Shown here: positions 26,628-36,698 of the stretch, one piece after another
How the letters are laid out: each line of letters opens with the position of its first letter
Numbering within the stretch: the stretch's first letter is position 1
Assembly: GCA_963791575.1 (NCBI GenBank)
Contig: CAWBSY010000001.1
Coordinates: 310,001 to 374,000, forward strand
Length of the DNA stretch: 64,000 nucleotides
Origin: JAOAPG01 sp963791575
Lineage (GTDB): Bacteria; Acidobacteriota; Terriglobia; Terriglobales; Acidobacteriaceae
Direction: 5' to 3'
The notes under the pieces: model-generated
Databases searched by the model: none
The model's input: only the letters and a program-made list of their open reading frames with translations
What the model was told of the DNA's origin: nothing
Made by a program: the position numbers and the translations under genes

Positions 26628-27203
26628 CTAGTCCTGTCTCTCCACCAGCAGAACCTTTTCCGCGTTGTCCAGTTCACGCAGCTTTACTTCTATGATTTCC
26701 CGCGAGGTCGTTTGCACTTTGCGTCCCACAAAAGTAGCTTCAATGGGCAATTCACGATGTCCGCGATCAATCAGAACGCAGAGCTGCACCTTTTTGGGGC
26801 GCCCATGGCGAAACAATGCGTCGAGCGCGGCACGGATCGTTCGCCCGGTATAGAGCACGTCGTCGAGCAGCACGATATTCTTGCCGGTGATGGGAAATTC
26901 CATTTCCGTTTTTTGTACCACCGGCTTTTTACCCACGGTGGAGAGGTCATCGCGATAAAGCGTGATGTCGAGCGTACCTACGGGAACCGGGACCTTCTCA
27001 ATACGATGAATCATCTCGCTTAGTCGCTGGGCCAGAAAGACGCCGCGACGCTTGATGCCAACCAGTCCGAGATCCTTTGGACCGTCATTTTTCTCTATGA
27101 TTTCGTGAACGAGGCGTACGAGAGTCCGCTCGATCTCGGAGGCGGACATCAGTTGCGCCTTCTCTGTCAGATTGGGTTGACGAGCTAAATTTTTAGAAGA
27201 CAT
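26628..27203 (-). CDS. pyrR: PyrR: pyr mRNA-binding attenuator / uracil phosphoribosyltransferase
   Basis: PyrR binds pyr mRNA in response to UMP and can also convert uracil plus PRPP to UMP. The product (191 residues from the ATG at 27203) carries the PRPP-binding motif NIVLLDDVLYTGRTIRAAL and the N-terminal LVGIKRRGVFLAQRL typical of the family. An in-frame start 39 bases upstream is possible but would add unconserved residues. It precedes pyrB by 85 bases. I could not see a classic PyrR anti-antiterminator ahead of it, so RNA control is inferred from the family. Confidence 0.92.
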   Translation of the reverse strand: MSSKNLARQPNLTEKAQLMSASEIERTLVRLVHEIIEKNDGPKDLGLVGIKRRGVFLAQRLSEMIHRIEKVPVPVGTLDITLYRDDLSTVGKKPVVQKTEMEFPITGKNIVLLDDVLYTGRTIRAALDALFRHGRPKKVQLCVLIDRGHRELPIEATFVGRKVQTTSREIIEVKLRELDNAEKVLLVERQD

Positions 27204-27257
27204 GAACGCTGAATCATACGCGGGCGAGGCCATAGGCGGCAAGATGGCACTGTGCTT

Positions 27258-27905
27258 TCACAGCCGCTCTTTTACCCGCAGCAATGCCGCTCCCACGGCG
27301 CCGCCGATTGCTGACAAGATCAACGATACGATCAACGACATCAATGAACCAAGACCCATCATCCACCAAAAGGTACGAGGCGTTTTGTACAGCTCCAATA
27401 CTTTTTGCATTTCGGGGTCGGTATTGCCGGAGAAGTACTGCTGAATGAACTGGACGGCCATCTGGTGAAATTTCTCGCCCAGCGTCGACACCACAATCGC
27501 CAGTATCAGCATGAGGAATCCGAAACCAAGCGCTCCGCTAAGAGCTCCGAGGCGTGCTCCTATACCGGGCGTGAGGTCGGCAAAACGGTTTCTGAGGCGG
27601 TAAAAGAACGTTGAGAGAAATCCCGCCACCAACATTCCAAGTCCGCCCGATTTCAAGGGAATGATGATCAGGATTCCAGCCACGGCAGCTGCCAGTGCAG
27701 CCGAACGGATTGCACGACGCCACTGGATTCCCGGCGTAAGTGAACGGGCAGGTGAATTGTCGGGAATTTGTGCGGAGGGTTCTAGACTTGGAGGTGGTTC
27801 AGAGCTCGAACTAGCAGCAACCCGGATTTGCGGAGCATTGCAATGCGGGCAGAAAGGAATACCGTCTTCGACGACCGCGCTACAGCGATAACAAGGGTGA
27901 TCCAC
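27258..27905 (-). CDS. Zinc-ribbon membrane protein of unknown function
   Basis: The 215-residue protein opens with a zinc ribbon (CYRC and CPHC, residues 5-22), then a Ser/Pro-rich linker to about residue 60. Four hydrophobic helices follow (near 67-85, 88-105, 118-142 and 185-212). Such N-ribbon, C-membrane proteins are common in soil bacteria and usually lack an assigned role. Translation appears to start at GTG 27905. It lies between the lipoprotein gene and pyrR with short gaps, so it may be in the same long transcript. Confidence 0.65.
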   Translation of the reverse strand: MDHPCYRCSAVVEDGIPFCPHCNAPQIRVAASSSSEPPPSLEPSAQIPDNSPARSLTPGIQWRRAIRSAALAAAVAGILIIIPLKSGGLGMLVAGFLSTFFYRLRNRFADLTPGIGARLGALSGALGFGFLMLILAIVVSTLGEKFHQMAVQFIQQYFSGNTDPEMQKVLELYKTPRTFWWMMGLGSLMSLIVSLILSAIGGAVGAALLRVKERL

Positions 27906-27963
27906 TCCCTTTCAAGGTACAGCAGCTAGTTTGCGGCAGGCAAGGAGCATTGGGATTGACAAA

Positions 27964-28569
27964 TCAAATCGAGCCTTGCTTGCCGCGGGTTTGCACATAA
28001 ACCAGCGCGAAATTTGTTTTCTTATCTTTTGGCTCGATGGAAACGATATGCTGATTGTCTTCGGTGCCAACTTTCAACTCTATATTGTCACCGCTGTTCT
28101 GTTCGCACTTGAGTTCGTTTGATTTCTTGTCGTCTTTATCGATATTCGTGCTGAAGTCGTTGCCACGTTTCGTAGTGTGACACTCAAGCACGTTCCCAAA
28201 TCTCTTTTTCAGCTGATCTTTGTAATATTCGGCTACTTTACCCGGAGAATCGTCTGACTCATACTCGAGAGCAACAACCTTTACTCCGAAAAAACTCGTC
28301 GCTATGTTAACGTTCGCGCCGTTTTCTTCGCCATCTTCCTTCTTCTCTTTCTTCCGCGCGCCGGGGTACACAGGTAGACCGGTGTCGTGAACATCGACGT
28401 CTTTGCCAACATGCAGATCGCCGACGGGTGTTTTAATATCGACATTCTTTTCGTCGCCATCGCCGCTTTTTTTCACATTTACGCTACAGGCGAGAACAGC
28501 GAGGCAGGCTACGAAGATCGCTGCTTGCGCAAATTTAGTTTTCATGGCGAGTGACTTGGGAGTGAACAT
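27964..28569 (-). CDS. Putative lipoprotein
   Basis: From ATG 28569 (AAGGAG 9 bases upstream) the 201-residue product has a hydrophobic signal (AAIFVACLAVLAC) ending in a good lipobox, VLAC, so Cys28 would be lipidated. The mature part is charged and rich in Lys/Asp/Glu, with KKEKKEDGEENG and DKDDKKSNELKCEQNSG. It contains a central FFGVKVVALEYESDDSPGKV segment seen in small envelope proteins that accompany bacterial DUF-type lipoproteins. The 5' end overlaps the end of the GH3 gene by 35 bases. Function unknown. Confidence 0.65.
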   Translation of the reverse strand: MFTPKSLAMKTKFAQAAIFVACLAVLACSVNVKKSGDGDEKNVDIKTPVGDLHVGKDVDVHDTGLPVYPGARKKEKKEDGEENGANVNIATSFFGVKVVALEYESDDSPGKVAEYYKDQLKKRFGNVLECHTTKRGNDFSTNIDKDDKKSNELKCEQNSGDNIELKVGTEDNQHIVSIEPKDKKTNFALVYVQTRGKQGSI

Positions 28570-30460
28570 GGTGCGAATCTCCTTGAACGATTTGCTGCGG
28601 ACGGTCCATCCCACTGCCCCGCTGAGCAATACTTGGGATGCTCACAGGCAGACGCCCTCGAATCGGGATCTCTCCGAATAGAGCCTTGGCCGCGCTGATC
28701 TCTGAAACTGATGCATTTGAAAATGTACAAATATAATTCTGGACCGAAGGGAAATCCTGCGCGAGATAGGGATTGCCCATCGCGAGCACGGCAGTTTTTT
28801 CGGCTGCATGATCGAGAATAGTTTGCAGCAGGCTTCCGCTTGCGTCCGCCAATCCGACAGAATTCTTGATCGCCCCATTTTCGACTTTCGCCGCTTTGCC
28901 TGCCGTCGGTACCACATATACAGCGGCGATTACGGCCTGTGCCTGATCCACCGTGCTGAGCACCTCATTCGACATGGCTGCGGCAATGCGTGGATCGACA
29001 TAGATCACATGTGCGTCCGGAACTCGTGACCGAATCTGACGTTCCAAAGTACGACCTGCGTCCGTGCGCACATCTTCCGCGAAAACAACGACTACAACGC
29101 GATTACGCACCTCTTCGACTCTTTGATACGGAAGTCCAGCCGCTACGGTTCCAATTTTTTTCAATGGCAGGATTTTGCCATTGTCCCTAACCATGGTTAC
29201 GGCATCGTCGGAGATCTGCTGACCGAGAGCGACGTTCTCTGGCTTCCCAACTAAAGTAGTAAGAGAACTTAGATCGACGAGTCGATTCTTTTCGAGTCCG
29301 AGAGAAGCCTTTGCTTTGAGGAGTTTCAGGACGGACGCATCGAGTTGTGCCTGCGGAATTTCACCACTGCGAACGGCATCCAGAACAGAGCGGTAGGAGC
29401 CGTCGAGATCAGCGGGTATAAGCAGCAGATCGTTGCCGGCTTTGAATGCGTCTACTGCCGCTCGTCCGACATTTGCGGAGTAGAGACTGGTTAGGCCCGC
29501 CATATCAAGGGCGTCGGTGACAACTATCCCTTTGAAGCCGAGTTGATTCTTGAGCAGACCCGTCACTATCGTTGGCGAGACTGTTGCAACATGATTTGGG
29601 TCTGGGTCGAGCGCGGGAGCACTGACATGCGCGACCATGACGGAATCGACACCAGCTTCAATAGCTTGACGAAAGGGCCGCAGTTCGACGGCTTGCAGGC
29701 GTGCCATGTCGCCAGTTACCTGCGCTACGCTCAGATGCGAATCGGTCGCTGTGTCGCCGTGCCCGGGAAAATGCTTGACCGTGGTGAGCATTCCATTGGC
29801 GCGCGCGCCGCGAATGTAGGCAGAAACAAAGTCGCCCACCTGCTGCGGATCTTCTCCGAAAGAGCGGGTATTGATGATGGGATTGGCGGGATTCGAATTC
29901 ACATCCGCAACCGGAAAGAAATTCCAATGCACTCCGATGGCGCGGGATTCCTGGGCACTGATGCGCCCAAAAGCTTCGGCGTAGTCAAGTTTTCCGGCCG
30001 CGCCAAAAGCCATAGCAGTGGGGAAAACCGTCGCGCCAGACAGACGCATGGCGACTCCACGCTCGAAATCGGCTGCGATCAGCAGGGGTAGCTTCGAGTC
30101 TTGCTGAAGCCCATTCAGCAGTGCAGCCGCTTCGTATGGCTCGCTCCTATAGAGGAATGGCGGATCGTAGCGAACTGTCATGCAAAACGAGCCAATGTGA
30201 TATTTGCGAATATCGTCGCGAAGCTGGACGTAGTCCGGACTGTCGACATTTAGAAATTGAGCGCGGACCCAGATCATGAAAAGCTGTCCAACTTTTTCTT
30301 CGACAGAAAGTTTGTGCAGCGTCTTCTCTGCCCACTTTTCGCCGTCGCGGTCCAAATGAATAGGGCTGGGCTGATGCGGTTTGGGTGATTCTTTTTTATC
30401 TTTTGCGAAAGCGGGTGCCAGGGTTGAAAGAATAAGTCCGATGCTCAGAAGGATGCGCAT
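28535..30460 (-). CDS. GH3 family beta-N-acetylglucosaminidase, exported
   Basis: The 641-residue protein has a signal peptide (MRILLSIGLILSTLAPAFA). A glycoside hydrolase family 3 barrel follows, containing KHFPGHGDTATDSHLS, the NagZ-type loop with the His/Asp acid-base pair, and VVTDALDMAGL, in which the first Asp is the expected nucleophile. Unlike short NagZ proteins it carries a C-terminal alpha/beta domain (about 385-620) ending GRLPVSIPSIAQRGSGMDR. It would remove N-acetylglucosamine or related sugars from cell-wall or other glycans in the periplasm. It lies 38 bases after miaA. Confidence 0.88.
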   Translation of the reverse strand: MRILLSIGLILSTLAPAFAKDKKESPKPHQPSPIHLDRDGEKWAEKTLHKLSVEEKVGQLFMIWVRAQFLNVDSPDYVQLRDDIRKYHIGSFCMTVRYDPPFLYRSEPYEAAALLNGLQQDSKLPLLIAADFERGVAMRLSGATVFPTAMAFGAAGKLDYAEAFGRISAQESRAIGVHWNFFPVADVNSNPANPIINTRSFGEDPQQVGDFVSAYIRGARANGMLTTVKHFPGHGDTATDSHLSVAQVTGDMARLQAVELRPFRQAIEAGVDSVMVAHVSAPALDPDPNHVATVSPTIVTGLLKNQLGFKGIVVTDALDMAGLTSLYSANVGRAAVDAFKAGNDLLLIPADLDGSYRSVLDAVRSGEIPQAQLDASVLKLLKAKASLGLEKNRLVDLSSLTTLVGKPENVALGQQISDDAVTMVRDNGKILPLKKIGTVAAGLPYQRVEEVRNRVVVVVFAEDVRTDAGRTLERQIRSRVPDAHVIYVDPRIAAAMSNEVLSTVDQAQAVIAAVYVVPTAGKAAKVENGAIKNSVGLADASGSLLQTILDHAAEKTAVLAMGNPYLAQDFPSVQNYICTFSNASVSEISAAKALFGEIPIRGRLPVSIPSIAQRGSGMDRPQQIVQGDSHHVHSQVTRHEN

Positions 30461-30498
30461 GCGGAAAAGATAACAGAGTTGTAGCCGCTATAGAGTGG

Positions 30499-31455
30499 TT
30501 AATTCACGATATGAGCGAGTGCGGCGTTTTGGATTTGCGGATCATCGCCGAATCCTTCCAGCCAGACAACGTCAGGCTCGCGCCGGAACCAGGTCATTTG
30601 GCGTTTGGCGTAATTGCGATGCGCTTGCTGCATCGCTTGGGTCGCGGCAGGCCGGTCAAGTTGGCTCTGAATAAGCTGAAGAACTTGCTTGTAACCCAGC
30701 GAATTCAACGGCCCGGCTGAGTTTCCATATTTTCCAAACAAACTCTGGGTCTCTTCTACTAAACCCATTGAGAACATTTGCTCTGCTCGCTTGTTGAGTC
30801 GCTGGTAAAGAGCGCTACGATCCGGATTTAATCCGAGGCGCAAAATGCGAAATCCCTTTAACGGCTCGCTTCCGCCCTTCCACAGTTCAGTCATTTTCTG
30901 ACGAGAGGCCAGACAGACTTCAATAGCTCGGATCAGCTTAGGGATGTCATTTGCATGAATGTTCGCCGCTGCGCCCGGATCTAATCTCCGCAGAATGCGA
31001 TGCAGATAAGCAGCGCCCTTTGTTTCTTGCAGACCACGTAATCTTTCGCGCAATTCCTCTGAGCGTTGAGGGCCGGGAAACAGTCCGTCCAAGAGAGCGC
31101 GCAAATAGAGCCCGGTTCCACCGACCACGATTGGCAGTTTCCCCCGCGACTTAATTTCTTCGAGTACCGCTCGTGCTTGGCGGGCATATTCTCCGGCTGT
31201 GATGTAATCGGTGGGCTCGACGAAGTCAAGTAGATGATGCGGGGCTCGCGCACGCTCGTATGCGGTGGGCTTCGCAGTTCCGACCTCGAACTCGCGATAC
31301 ATGGCGACGGAATCGCAATTCACGATTTCGCCGCTAAAACGTTCGGCTATCGTAAGCGAAAGCGCAGTCTTCCCGCTTCCCGTGGGACCGAGGATCACAA
31401 CCAGCAAAGGATCGGAAGCCACGGTTACCGGGCGCTCCAGGCGATGTTGTGCCAA
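30499..31455 (-). CDS. miaA: tRNA dimethylallyltransferase MiaA
   Basis: MiaA adds a dimethylallyl group to A37 of tRNAs that read UNN codons. The 318-residue protein has the P-loop GPTGSGKTALSL (residues 24-35), then EIVNCDSVAMYREFEVGTAKP and HHLLDFVEPTDYITAGEYA, and the late KRQMTWFRREP motif. These are all diagnostic. It heads the long minus-strand run toward pyrC. A small hydrophobic frame (31425-31589) overlaps its start. Confidence 0.95.
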   Translation of the reverse strand: MAQHRLERPVTVASDPLLVVILGPTGSGKTALSLTIAERFSGEIVNCDSVAMYREFEVGTAKPTAYERARAPHHLLDFVEPTDYITAGEYARQARAVLEEIKSRGKLPIVVGGTGLYLRALLDGLFPGPQRSEELRERLRGLQETKGAAYLHRILRRLDPGAAANIHANDIPKLIRAIEVCLASRQKMTELWKGGSEPLKGFRILRLGLNPDRSALYQRLNKRAEQMFSMGLVEETQSLFGKYGNSAGPLNSLGYKQVLQLIQSQLDRPAATQAMQQAHRNYAKRQMTWFRREPDVVWLEGFGDDPQIQNAALAHIVN

Positions 31456-31589
31456 TACCGTGCGACTGTAATCGCCAGAATCAGCAGGGCGATGATGAGA
31501 ATGCCTGCGGCTTCTCTGCGCGGCACGGTGGGCAACAATTGTTTTTTTACTTTGTGCTCTTGTAGGCGATTTGGGAGCCGCGCTGCCAC
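31425..31589 (-). CDS. Possible 54-residue single-pass membrane protein
   Basis: A short open frame starting GTG 31589 encodes a basic N-terminal part (RLPNRLQEHKVKKQ), then a hydrophobic helix (AAGILIIALLILAITVARYW), ending just inside miaA. A GGAG lies about 13 bases upstream of the GTG. The overlap of 31 bases with miaA would allow translational coupling. It is too short to be sure of, and could be a chance frame; the strong helix and positive-inside pattern argue in favour. Confidence 0.35.
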   Translation of the reverse strand: MAARLPNRLQEHKVKKQLLPTVPRREAAGILIIALLILAITVARYWHNIAWSAR

Positions 31590-31680
31590 GAGAGCATTGT
31601 AGCTCCGTTCGCAGTCGTTAACGGGAGTCGCGAACGATAACGTCGCACTCGGCTGCGGTGGTACACTACGCGCCGTCGTT

Positions 31681-32524
31681 ATGGCGACACCGAGCACCAG
31701 TTCGAAGGGGCGGATTCTCAGGTTTGGGATCTTTGAGGCTGATCTCGCAGCAAGGGAACTCCGCAAGAACGGGCTACGTGTACGTCTTCAGGAACAGCCT
31801 TTTCAACTTCTAGCGTTGCTCATCGAAAGGCCGGAGGACATTGTTACCCGGGAAGAATTACGTAACAAGTTGTGGGCTGCCGACACGTTTGTCGATTTCG
31901 ATCACAGCCTGAACACCGCGATCAAGAAAATCCGCGAAGCTTTAGGGGATTCAGCAGTGAATCCGCGTTATATCGAAACCATAGCTCGCCGTGGCTATCG
32001 ATTCCTTGCCTCGGTTGAAATCCAGACCCAAGCCGTTACGGAACCGGCGCTGCAAGTTCCGAGCAATCCGATCGTCATCCACTCGGAGCTCGAAGTTCCG
32101 ATTCCGCGCCGGGCATTGACTCGCGCTTTGTTTGTGTTGATCCAGATCATGTATCTGGCTTTTTATTTGTCGGCGCTGTTTCACTGGCAATCTATCGAAG
32201 GCGCCGTCGACCCATTCTTGCGTGGTGCTCCATCGCAGGCTGTTTTTATCTTGGTAGTGATCACCGCAGGACTCGGCATCCCTTTACGTTTTTACCTGCT
32301 TTCCGCAGCCGCTTTCGATTACCGGCGGCTTGGGAGAAAAGTTCTTGCGGATATTCCTGCTGATTTTCGCGCTAGATCAGCTCTGGGCGCTTTCGCCCTT
32401 CTTGACTACTCAGAAAATTGGATTTGGCGCGGCATTTGCTGCTACAGCAGCGCTACTATATGTGCCTTTCGCGGAGAGAACGTTGTTGCAGATGGCGTAT
32501 CCGAAACAGAATTCATTCGATTAG
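31681..32524 (+). pseudogene. ToxR/CadC-like winged-helix regulator with membrane domain, one frameshift
   Basis: The N-terminal 115 residues are an OmpR-type winged helix (FGIFEADLAARELRKNG, LLALLIERPEDIVTREELRN, NTAIKKIREALGD, YIETIARRGYRFLA), typical of CadC/ToxR-like transcription factors. Transmembrane helices follow from about residue 140. Near 32330 the frame shifts by one base: GEKFLRIFLLIFALDQLWAL and FGAAFAATAALLYV continue the membrane domain to TAG 32522-32524. The unbroken alternative frame to 32649 is polar and unlike a membrane domain. It would sense a signal at the membrane and bind DNA directly. The target is unknown. Confidence 0.75.
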
Positions 32525-32645
32525 CAGGTGAAGTTGATGGAACCACGCTTACTGAAGTTGCGTATCTACGTCTGACACTCAAGCAGTATGTGTGTGCCCG
32601 GTCGCCCCCCGCGCGTTCAGTAATTCAAATCGCAGGAGAAACACT

Positions 32646-33449
32646 ATGAAAAAAAGTTGGATTGCTGTAGGACGTTCGGACTCTGTCTGGCAATCGTCTC
32701 CGCCGCTCACGCCGATGAATGGTCGAATACCTATACAATCGCGGGGACGCCCGACCTGCGGGTTCAGACCTCGGATGCCAACATCCGCGTTGACACATGG
32801 AACCAGAACACCATCGAGGCGCACGTCACGACAGAGCATTACAAAATCGGCGAGCATGGGATCCAGATCATTGAGCAACAAAGCGGGGATTCGGTTCAAC
32901 TGGAGGTGCGCTACCCGCATGATGTTCACATTGTCCAGTTCGGTTGGCGCAGCAACAAGGTTGAGGTCGAAATCCACATGCCGCGTCAGGGCCGCGTGAA
33001 CCTGCACACCGGCGATGGCTCCATAAAACTGATAAATTTCAAGGGCGACATGGAAGTGCGCAGCGGCGATGGGCATCAGGACATTGACTCAGTGGATGGG
33101 AAGCTTCGGGCGACCGCTGGAGATGGACACATTCGAGTAGCTGGCCGCTTCGACGGATTGGAACTCACCACCGGCGACGGGCGTATAGATGCACGAGTGT
33201 TGCCGGGCTCAACAGTTAGTTCAAGTTGGACGCTTCATGCCGGAGATGGAAGCGTAACCCTTCAGTTGCCAGAAGACTCTTGCTGCTGACGTAGACCTGC
33301 ATACCGGCGACGGGCATATCAACCTTGACCTCCCATTAAGTGTAGAGGGACGATTGGGACACAATAATATCCATGGCAAATTGAATGGTGGCGGAAACGT
33401 GCTGACCGTCCATACTGGGGACGGCTCGATCAATCTGGAGAAATCTTAA
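32646..33449 (+). pseudogene. DUF4097 beta-repeat secreted protein, two frameshifts
   Basis: A secreted beta-helix-like protein of the DUF4097 type. The signal peptide (DCCRTFGLCLAIVSAAHAD) is in a different frame from the ATG; adding one A to the seven-A run at 32649-32655 joins them. The body has repeating GDG turns (LHTGDGSIKL, VRSGDGHQDI, ATAGDGHIRV, LTTGDGRIDA, LHAGDGSVTL), a classic strand-turn repeat. A second break near 33278 (one extra T) separates the last repeats (LHTGDGHINLDLPL, VHTGDGSINLEKS). It lies after the winged-helix gene. Function is unknown; DUF4097 proteins are often envelope-associated. Confidence 0.7.
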
Positions 33450-33493
33450 ATTCCACTTTTGATCTCAACGAACTGAACTGCGAAGGAGAAGGA

Positions 33494-35566
33494 ATGCGCT
33501 CGTCTTTAACTAGATTAAGAATTACAACTACATTAAGAATTACATTTGGATTATTGGCTTCATGGCTCATCGCGGGTTCAGCTTCAGCGCAAACCACGCC
33601 TCCTCCGCCCCAGGCGCTCGCTTCCCAAGCAGTATTGGATCTCCGCGACATGGACACTACTGTGGACCCATGCACCGATTTCTTCACGTATTCGTGCGGC
33701 GGATGGTTAAAACAGAATCCGATTCCTCCGGATCAGACCAGTTGGAGTCTCTATTCCAAGCTCGAAGATGACAACAAGCTAGTGTTACGCGACATTTTGG
33801 AGGTGGCCTCGAAGTCAAGCGCCGATAGAAGCCCTTCGCAGCAGAAGATCGGAGACTACTACGCTGCCTGCATGGATGAGGGCACGATCAATTCGGCAGG
33901 ACTTAAGCCGCTGAAGGCTGACTTCGAAAAGATCGCGGCTATACGCTCGAAACAAGACCTCGCAGACGTTGCCGCCGCAATTGCCGATGATGATGTCCTT
34001 TTCAGCTTTGGCTCCGACCAGGATTTTAAGGATTCATCGGAGGTCATTGCCGAAGCCGGTCAGGGCGGGCTAGGTCTTCCAGATCGCGATTACTACTTGA
34101 AAGACGATGCGAAATCAAAAGAACTTTTAAAAGCCTATGTCACTCACGTGCAAAAGACATTCGAATTGCTCGGAGACAAGCCGGAAGTGGCCGCTGCCGA
34201 AGCGCAAGCAGTAACACGCATTGAGACGGCGCTGGCAAAGGGATCCCTAACCAGAGTGGAGCTTCGCGATCCGCAGAAGCTCTATCACAAAATGTCGCGA
34301 GAGGACCTCCAGAAGCTGAGTCCATCATTTCACTGGGATACATATTTCACCAAAGTTGGGATTGGTTCGGTGCAATCCCTCAATGTAGCAATGCCGGATT
34401 TCTTCAAGGCCATGAGCGCGGAGTTGGACCAGGAAGATTTGAACAGCTGGAAGACTTACCTGCGCTGGCATCTTATTCACGCTAATGCTCCGTATCTTTC
34501 GTCGGCATTTGTGAATGAGAACTTTGCATTTTACGGAAAAACCTTGCGAGGAGCCGAGGAACTTGAGCCACGCTGGAAGCGTTGCGTCGGCTATGTAGAC
34601 GGAGATATTGGTGAAGCCTTAGGGCAAGTTTACGTCGAGCGTACTTTCAGCCCCGAAGCCAAGGAGCGGGCTTTGAAAGTAGTGAAGCAAATCGAAACAG
34701 CCATGCAGCGCGATATCGAAAGCCTACCGTGGATGACTGAACCAACGAAACAGCAGGCCTTAGTGAAACTGCACACGGTCGCCAATAAAATTGGCTATCC
34801 CGACAAATGGCGCGACTATAGCACGCTCCAAATTGTTCCCGGCGATGAGATGGGGAATGTTTTGCGTGCACGAAGATTCGAATTCAACCGCCAACTGGCG
34901 AAGATTGGCAAGCCGGTAGATCGCGGCGAATGGGGCATGACGCCTCCAACCGTGAATGCTTATTACAATCCGCAGATGAACGACATTAATTTTCCTGCCG
35001 GAGTTTTGCAGCCACCGCTATTCAGCGCTCATTCCGACGACGCTCCGAATTATGGCGATACTGGCGGGACGATTGGGCACGAATTGACCCACGGCTTTGA
35101 CGACGAAGGGCGGCAGTTCGATTCCCTAGGCAATCTGCGCGACTGGTGGACTCCCGAGGATGCTAAGCAATTCGAGCAGCGTGCCAGTTGCATCTCCGAC
35201 CAGTATTCGAATTATGTCATCGTTGATGACATTAAGATCAACGGAAAGCTCACTCTTGGCGAAGATGTAGCCGACCTCGGCGGCCTTACCCTGGCCTATA
35301 TGGCATGGCAGGACGAAACCAAAGGCCAGAAACTCGAGCCACTCGAAGGCTTGACGCCAGAGCAGCGTTTCTTCATCGCATACGGACAAAGCTGGTGTGG
35401 CAACACGCGGGATGAGACTAAACGTCTACGCGCGACAGTCGATCCGCACTCGCCGGAAAAGTATCGAGCCAACGGAGTAGTCTCCAATATGCCGCAATTT
35501 CAGGAAGCGTTTCACTGCAAGGTGGGAGCGCCGATGGTGAGACAGAATCGTTGCAGGGTCTGGTGA
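33494..35566 (+). CDS. M13 family (neprilysin-like) zinc endopeptidase
   Basis: The 690-residue protein has an export signal (LASWLIAGSASAQ), then the two-domain M13 fold. DPCTDFFTYSCGGWLKQNPIP is the family's N-terminal mark. The zinc motif is HELTH in GTIGHELTHGFDDEGRQFD, with the third ligand in LTLGEDVADLGG. The protein ends NRCRVW, the usual CxxW terminus. It should cleave oligopeptides outside the cytoplasm. AAGGAGAAGGA lies just before the ATG. Confidence 0.93.
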   Translation: MRSSLTRLRITTTLRITFGLLASWLIAGSASAQTTPPPPQALASQAVLDLRDMDTTVDPCTDFFTYSCGGWLKQNPIPPDQTSWSLYSKLEDDNKLVLRDILEVASKSSADRSPSQQKIGDYYAACMDEGTINSAGLKPLKADFEKIAAIRSKQDLADVAAAIADDDVLFSFGSDQDFKDSSEVIAEAGQGGLGLPDRDYYLKDDAKSKELLKAYVTHVQKTFELLGDKPEVAAAEAQAVTRIETALAKGSLTRVELRDPQKLYHKMSREDLQKLSPSFHWDTYFTKVGIGSVQSLNVAMPDFFKAMSAELDQEDLNSWKTYLRWHLIHANAPYLSSAFVNENFAFYGKTLRGAEELEPRWKRCVGYVDGDIGEALGQVYVERTFSPEAKERALKVVKQIETAMQRDIESLPWMTEPTKQQALVKLHTVANKIGYPDKWRDYSTLQIVPGDEMGNVLRARRFEFNRQLAKIGKPVDRGEWGMTPPTVNAYYNPQMNDINFPAGVLQPPLFSAHSDDAPNYGDTGGTIGHELTHGFDDEGRQFDSLGNLRDWWTPEDAKQFEQRASCISDQYSNYVIVDDIKINGKLTLGEDVADLGGLTLAYMAWQDETKGQKLEPLEGLTPEQRFFIAYGQSWCGNTRDETKRLRATVDPHSPEKYRANGVVSNMPQFQEAFHCKVGAPMVRQNRCRVW

Positions 35567-35575
35567 GCTTAGGTC

Positions 35576-36662
35576 TTACTGCAGGTCGGCTTTATCCGGA
35601 TTATAGAAGAACGTAAACCGCAAGCCGAGATACTGTCCGCCGAACTCACCGGGCAGCGGCGGAAACGGACTTGAAGAAGTGATTCCGCCCCACGCGCCAC
35701 GGTCGAGCGCGACGTCGCCTGATCCTGCCGCGAGCCTCATGCCCTGCACTTTGCCATCTTTCATTATGGCAAATTCAATCGTCAGCTTGCCTTTTTTCAT
35801 GAGTGGAGCCCGCGCCGACTCTGGGATTAAGTTGTACCAGTTCATTCTCACGTCGTGCAGCACCCGCTGAAGATAGGGGCCGAAATCAACTCCCATAGTG
35901 TCGCTCAGCACTTCCAGCGGCCCCATCGCGGCTGTCGGACGCTTGCCGCTGCCCAGTCCGTAATCCCCGCCCTCTCCTCCATAGCCTCCGCGGCTGGTTG
36001 AGGTTGCGCGAGCTGCCTGATTGATTGCAGACCCGGGCGACATAGCTCCAGTGCGAAAATCGGGCTTAGGAGTTTCCACCGGAGGTGGCTGCAGCTTCGC
36101 CGATTCCTGAGGCGGAGGTGGTTGCGGCTGAACTGGTTGTGGAGCCTGTTGCTGAGGCGTGGGTGTCGTTTGCTGCGGCGGTGGCGGTGCAGTCATCCCC
36201 GGCCGTCCTGAACGTCCGGCGAGAGCTTTCTTCAGATCCTCGTGATTTATGATCGGCGCACGAGAAGTCGCGACCCGATCTTTGTCCGAAATGATGTTGC
36301 TTTTCGGGGGCTTAACATGCTTTTGTAAGTCCGGCGGCAACTCAAGAAAGGTCAGATCTTTCTGCTGCTCTTTCGGCGTAATGACCATCGCGTTCTGCCG
36401 CGGAACGAGTTGCATCAGCCGCTGCGAAATTGACTAACAACAGCACTAAGACAAGGTGAACGACGACGGAAATCCAGAATGCTTCGCGCTTACGCGAATG
36501 CGCTAGATCATCTTGAAGTTGGACCAGCAACGCCGGCGCAGAATAGAGCTGCCGATATGCCGCTTCCCAATTTTGTGCGTCGTATAAATCTCCGCTCTCA
36601 CGACGCGGAGGTGGTGGCGACGCCGGGGCGGGACTTACTGGCGGGATTTGAGTGGTCGACAT
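35576..36662 (-). pseudogene. TonB-like energy-transducing protein, one frameshift
   Basis: A TonB-type protein of about 360 residues. The N-terminal frame (from 36662) has an acidic/Pro cytoplasmic part and a single membrane helix, WISVVVHLVLVLLLVNF. The rest (from about 36415) is in the next frame: a Pro/Gln-rich spacer (QQTTPTPQQQAPQPVQPQPP) and a C-terminal TonB domain (YLQRVLHDVRMNWYNLIPES, KLTIEFAIMKDGKVQGM). One extra G near 36420 explains the break. It would couple the proton-motive force to outer-membrane transporters. A Fur box lies 185 bases upstream. No exbB/exbD is nearby. Confidence 0.75.
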
Positions 36663-36665
36663 TAA

Positions 36666-36698
36666 CCGGTAGCTTAAAGATTAGACACGACCTACCGG
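36666..36698. repeat. Leader dyad CCGGTAG/CTACCGG upstream of tonB
   Basis: Arms CCGGTAG (36666-36672) and CTACCGG (36692-36698) with a 19-base spacer lie at the start of the tonB-like gene on its 5' side. A hairpin here could hide the ribosome site. There is no further evidence. Confidence 0.35.

Noticed and set aside
32330..32649. Tail of the long winged-helix frame (to 32649) as the true C terminus
   Set aside because: It is polar and unlike a membrane domain, whereas the shifted frame continues hydrophobic helices and stops naturally at 32524.
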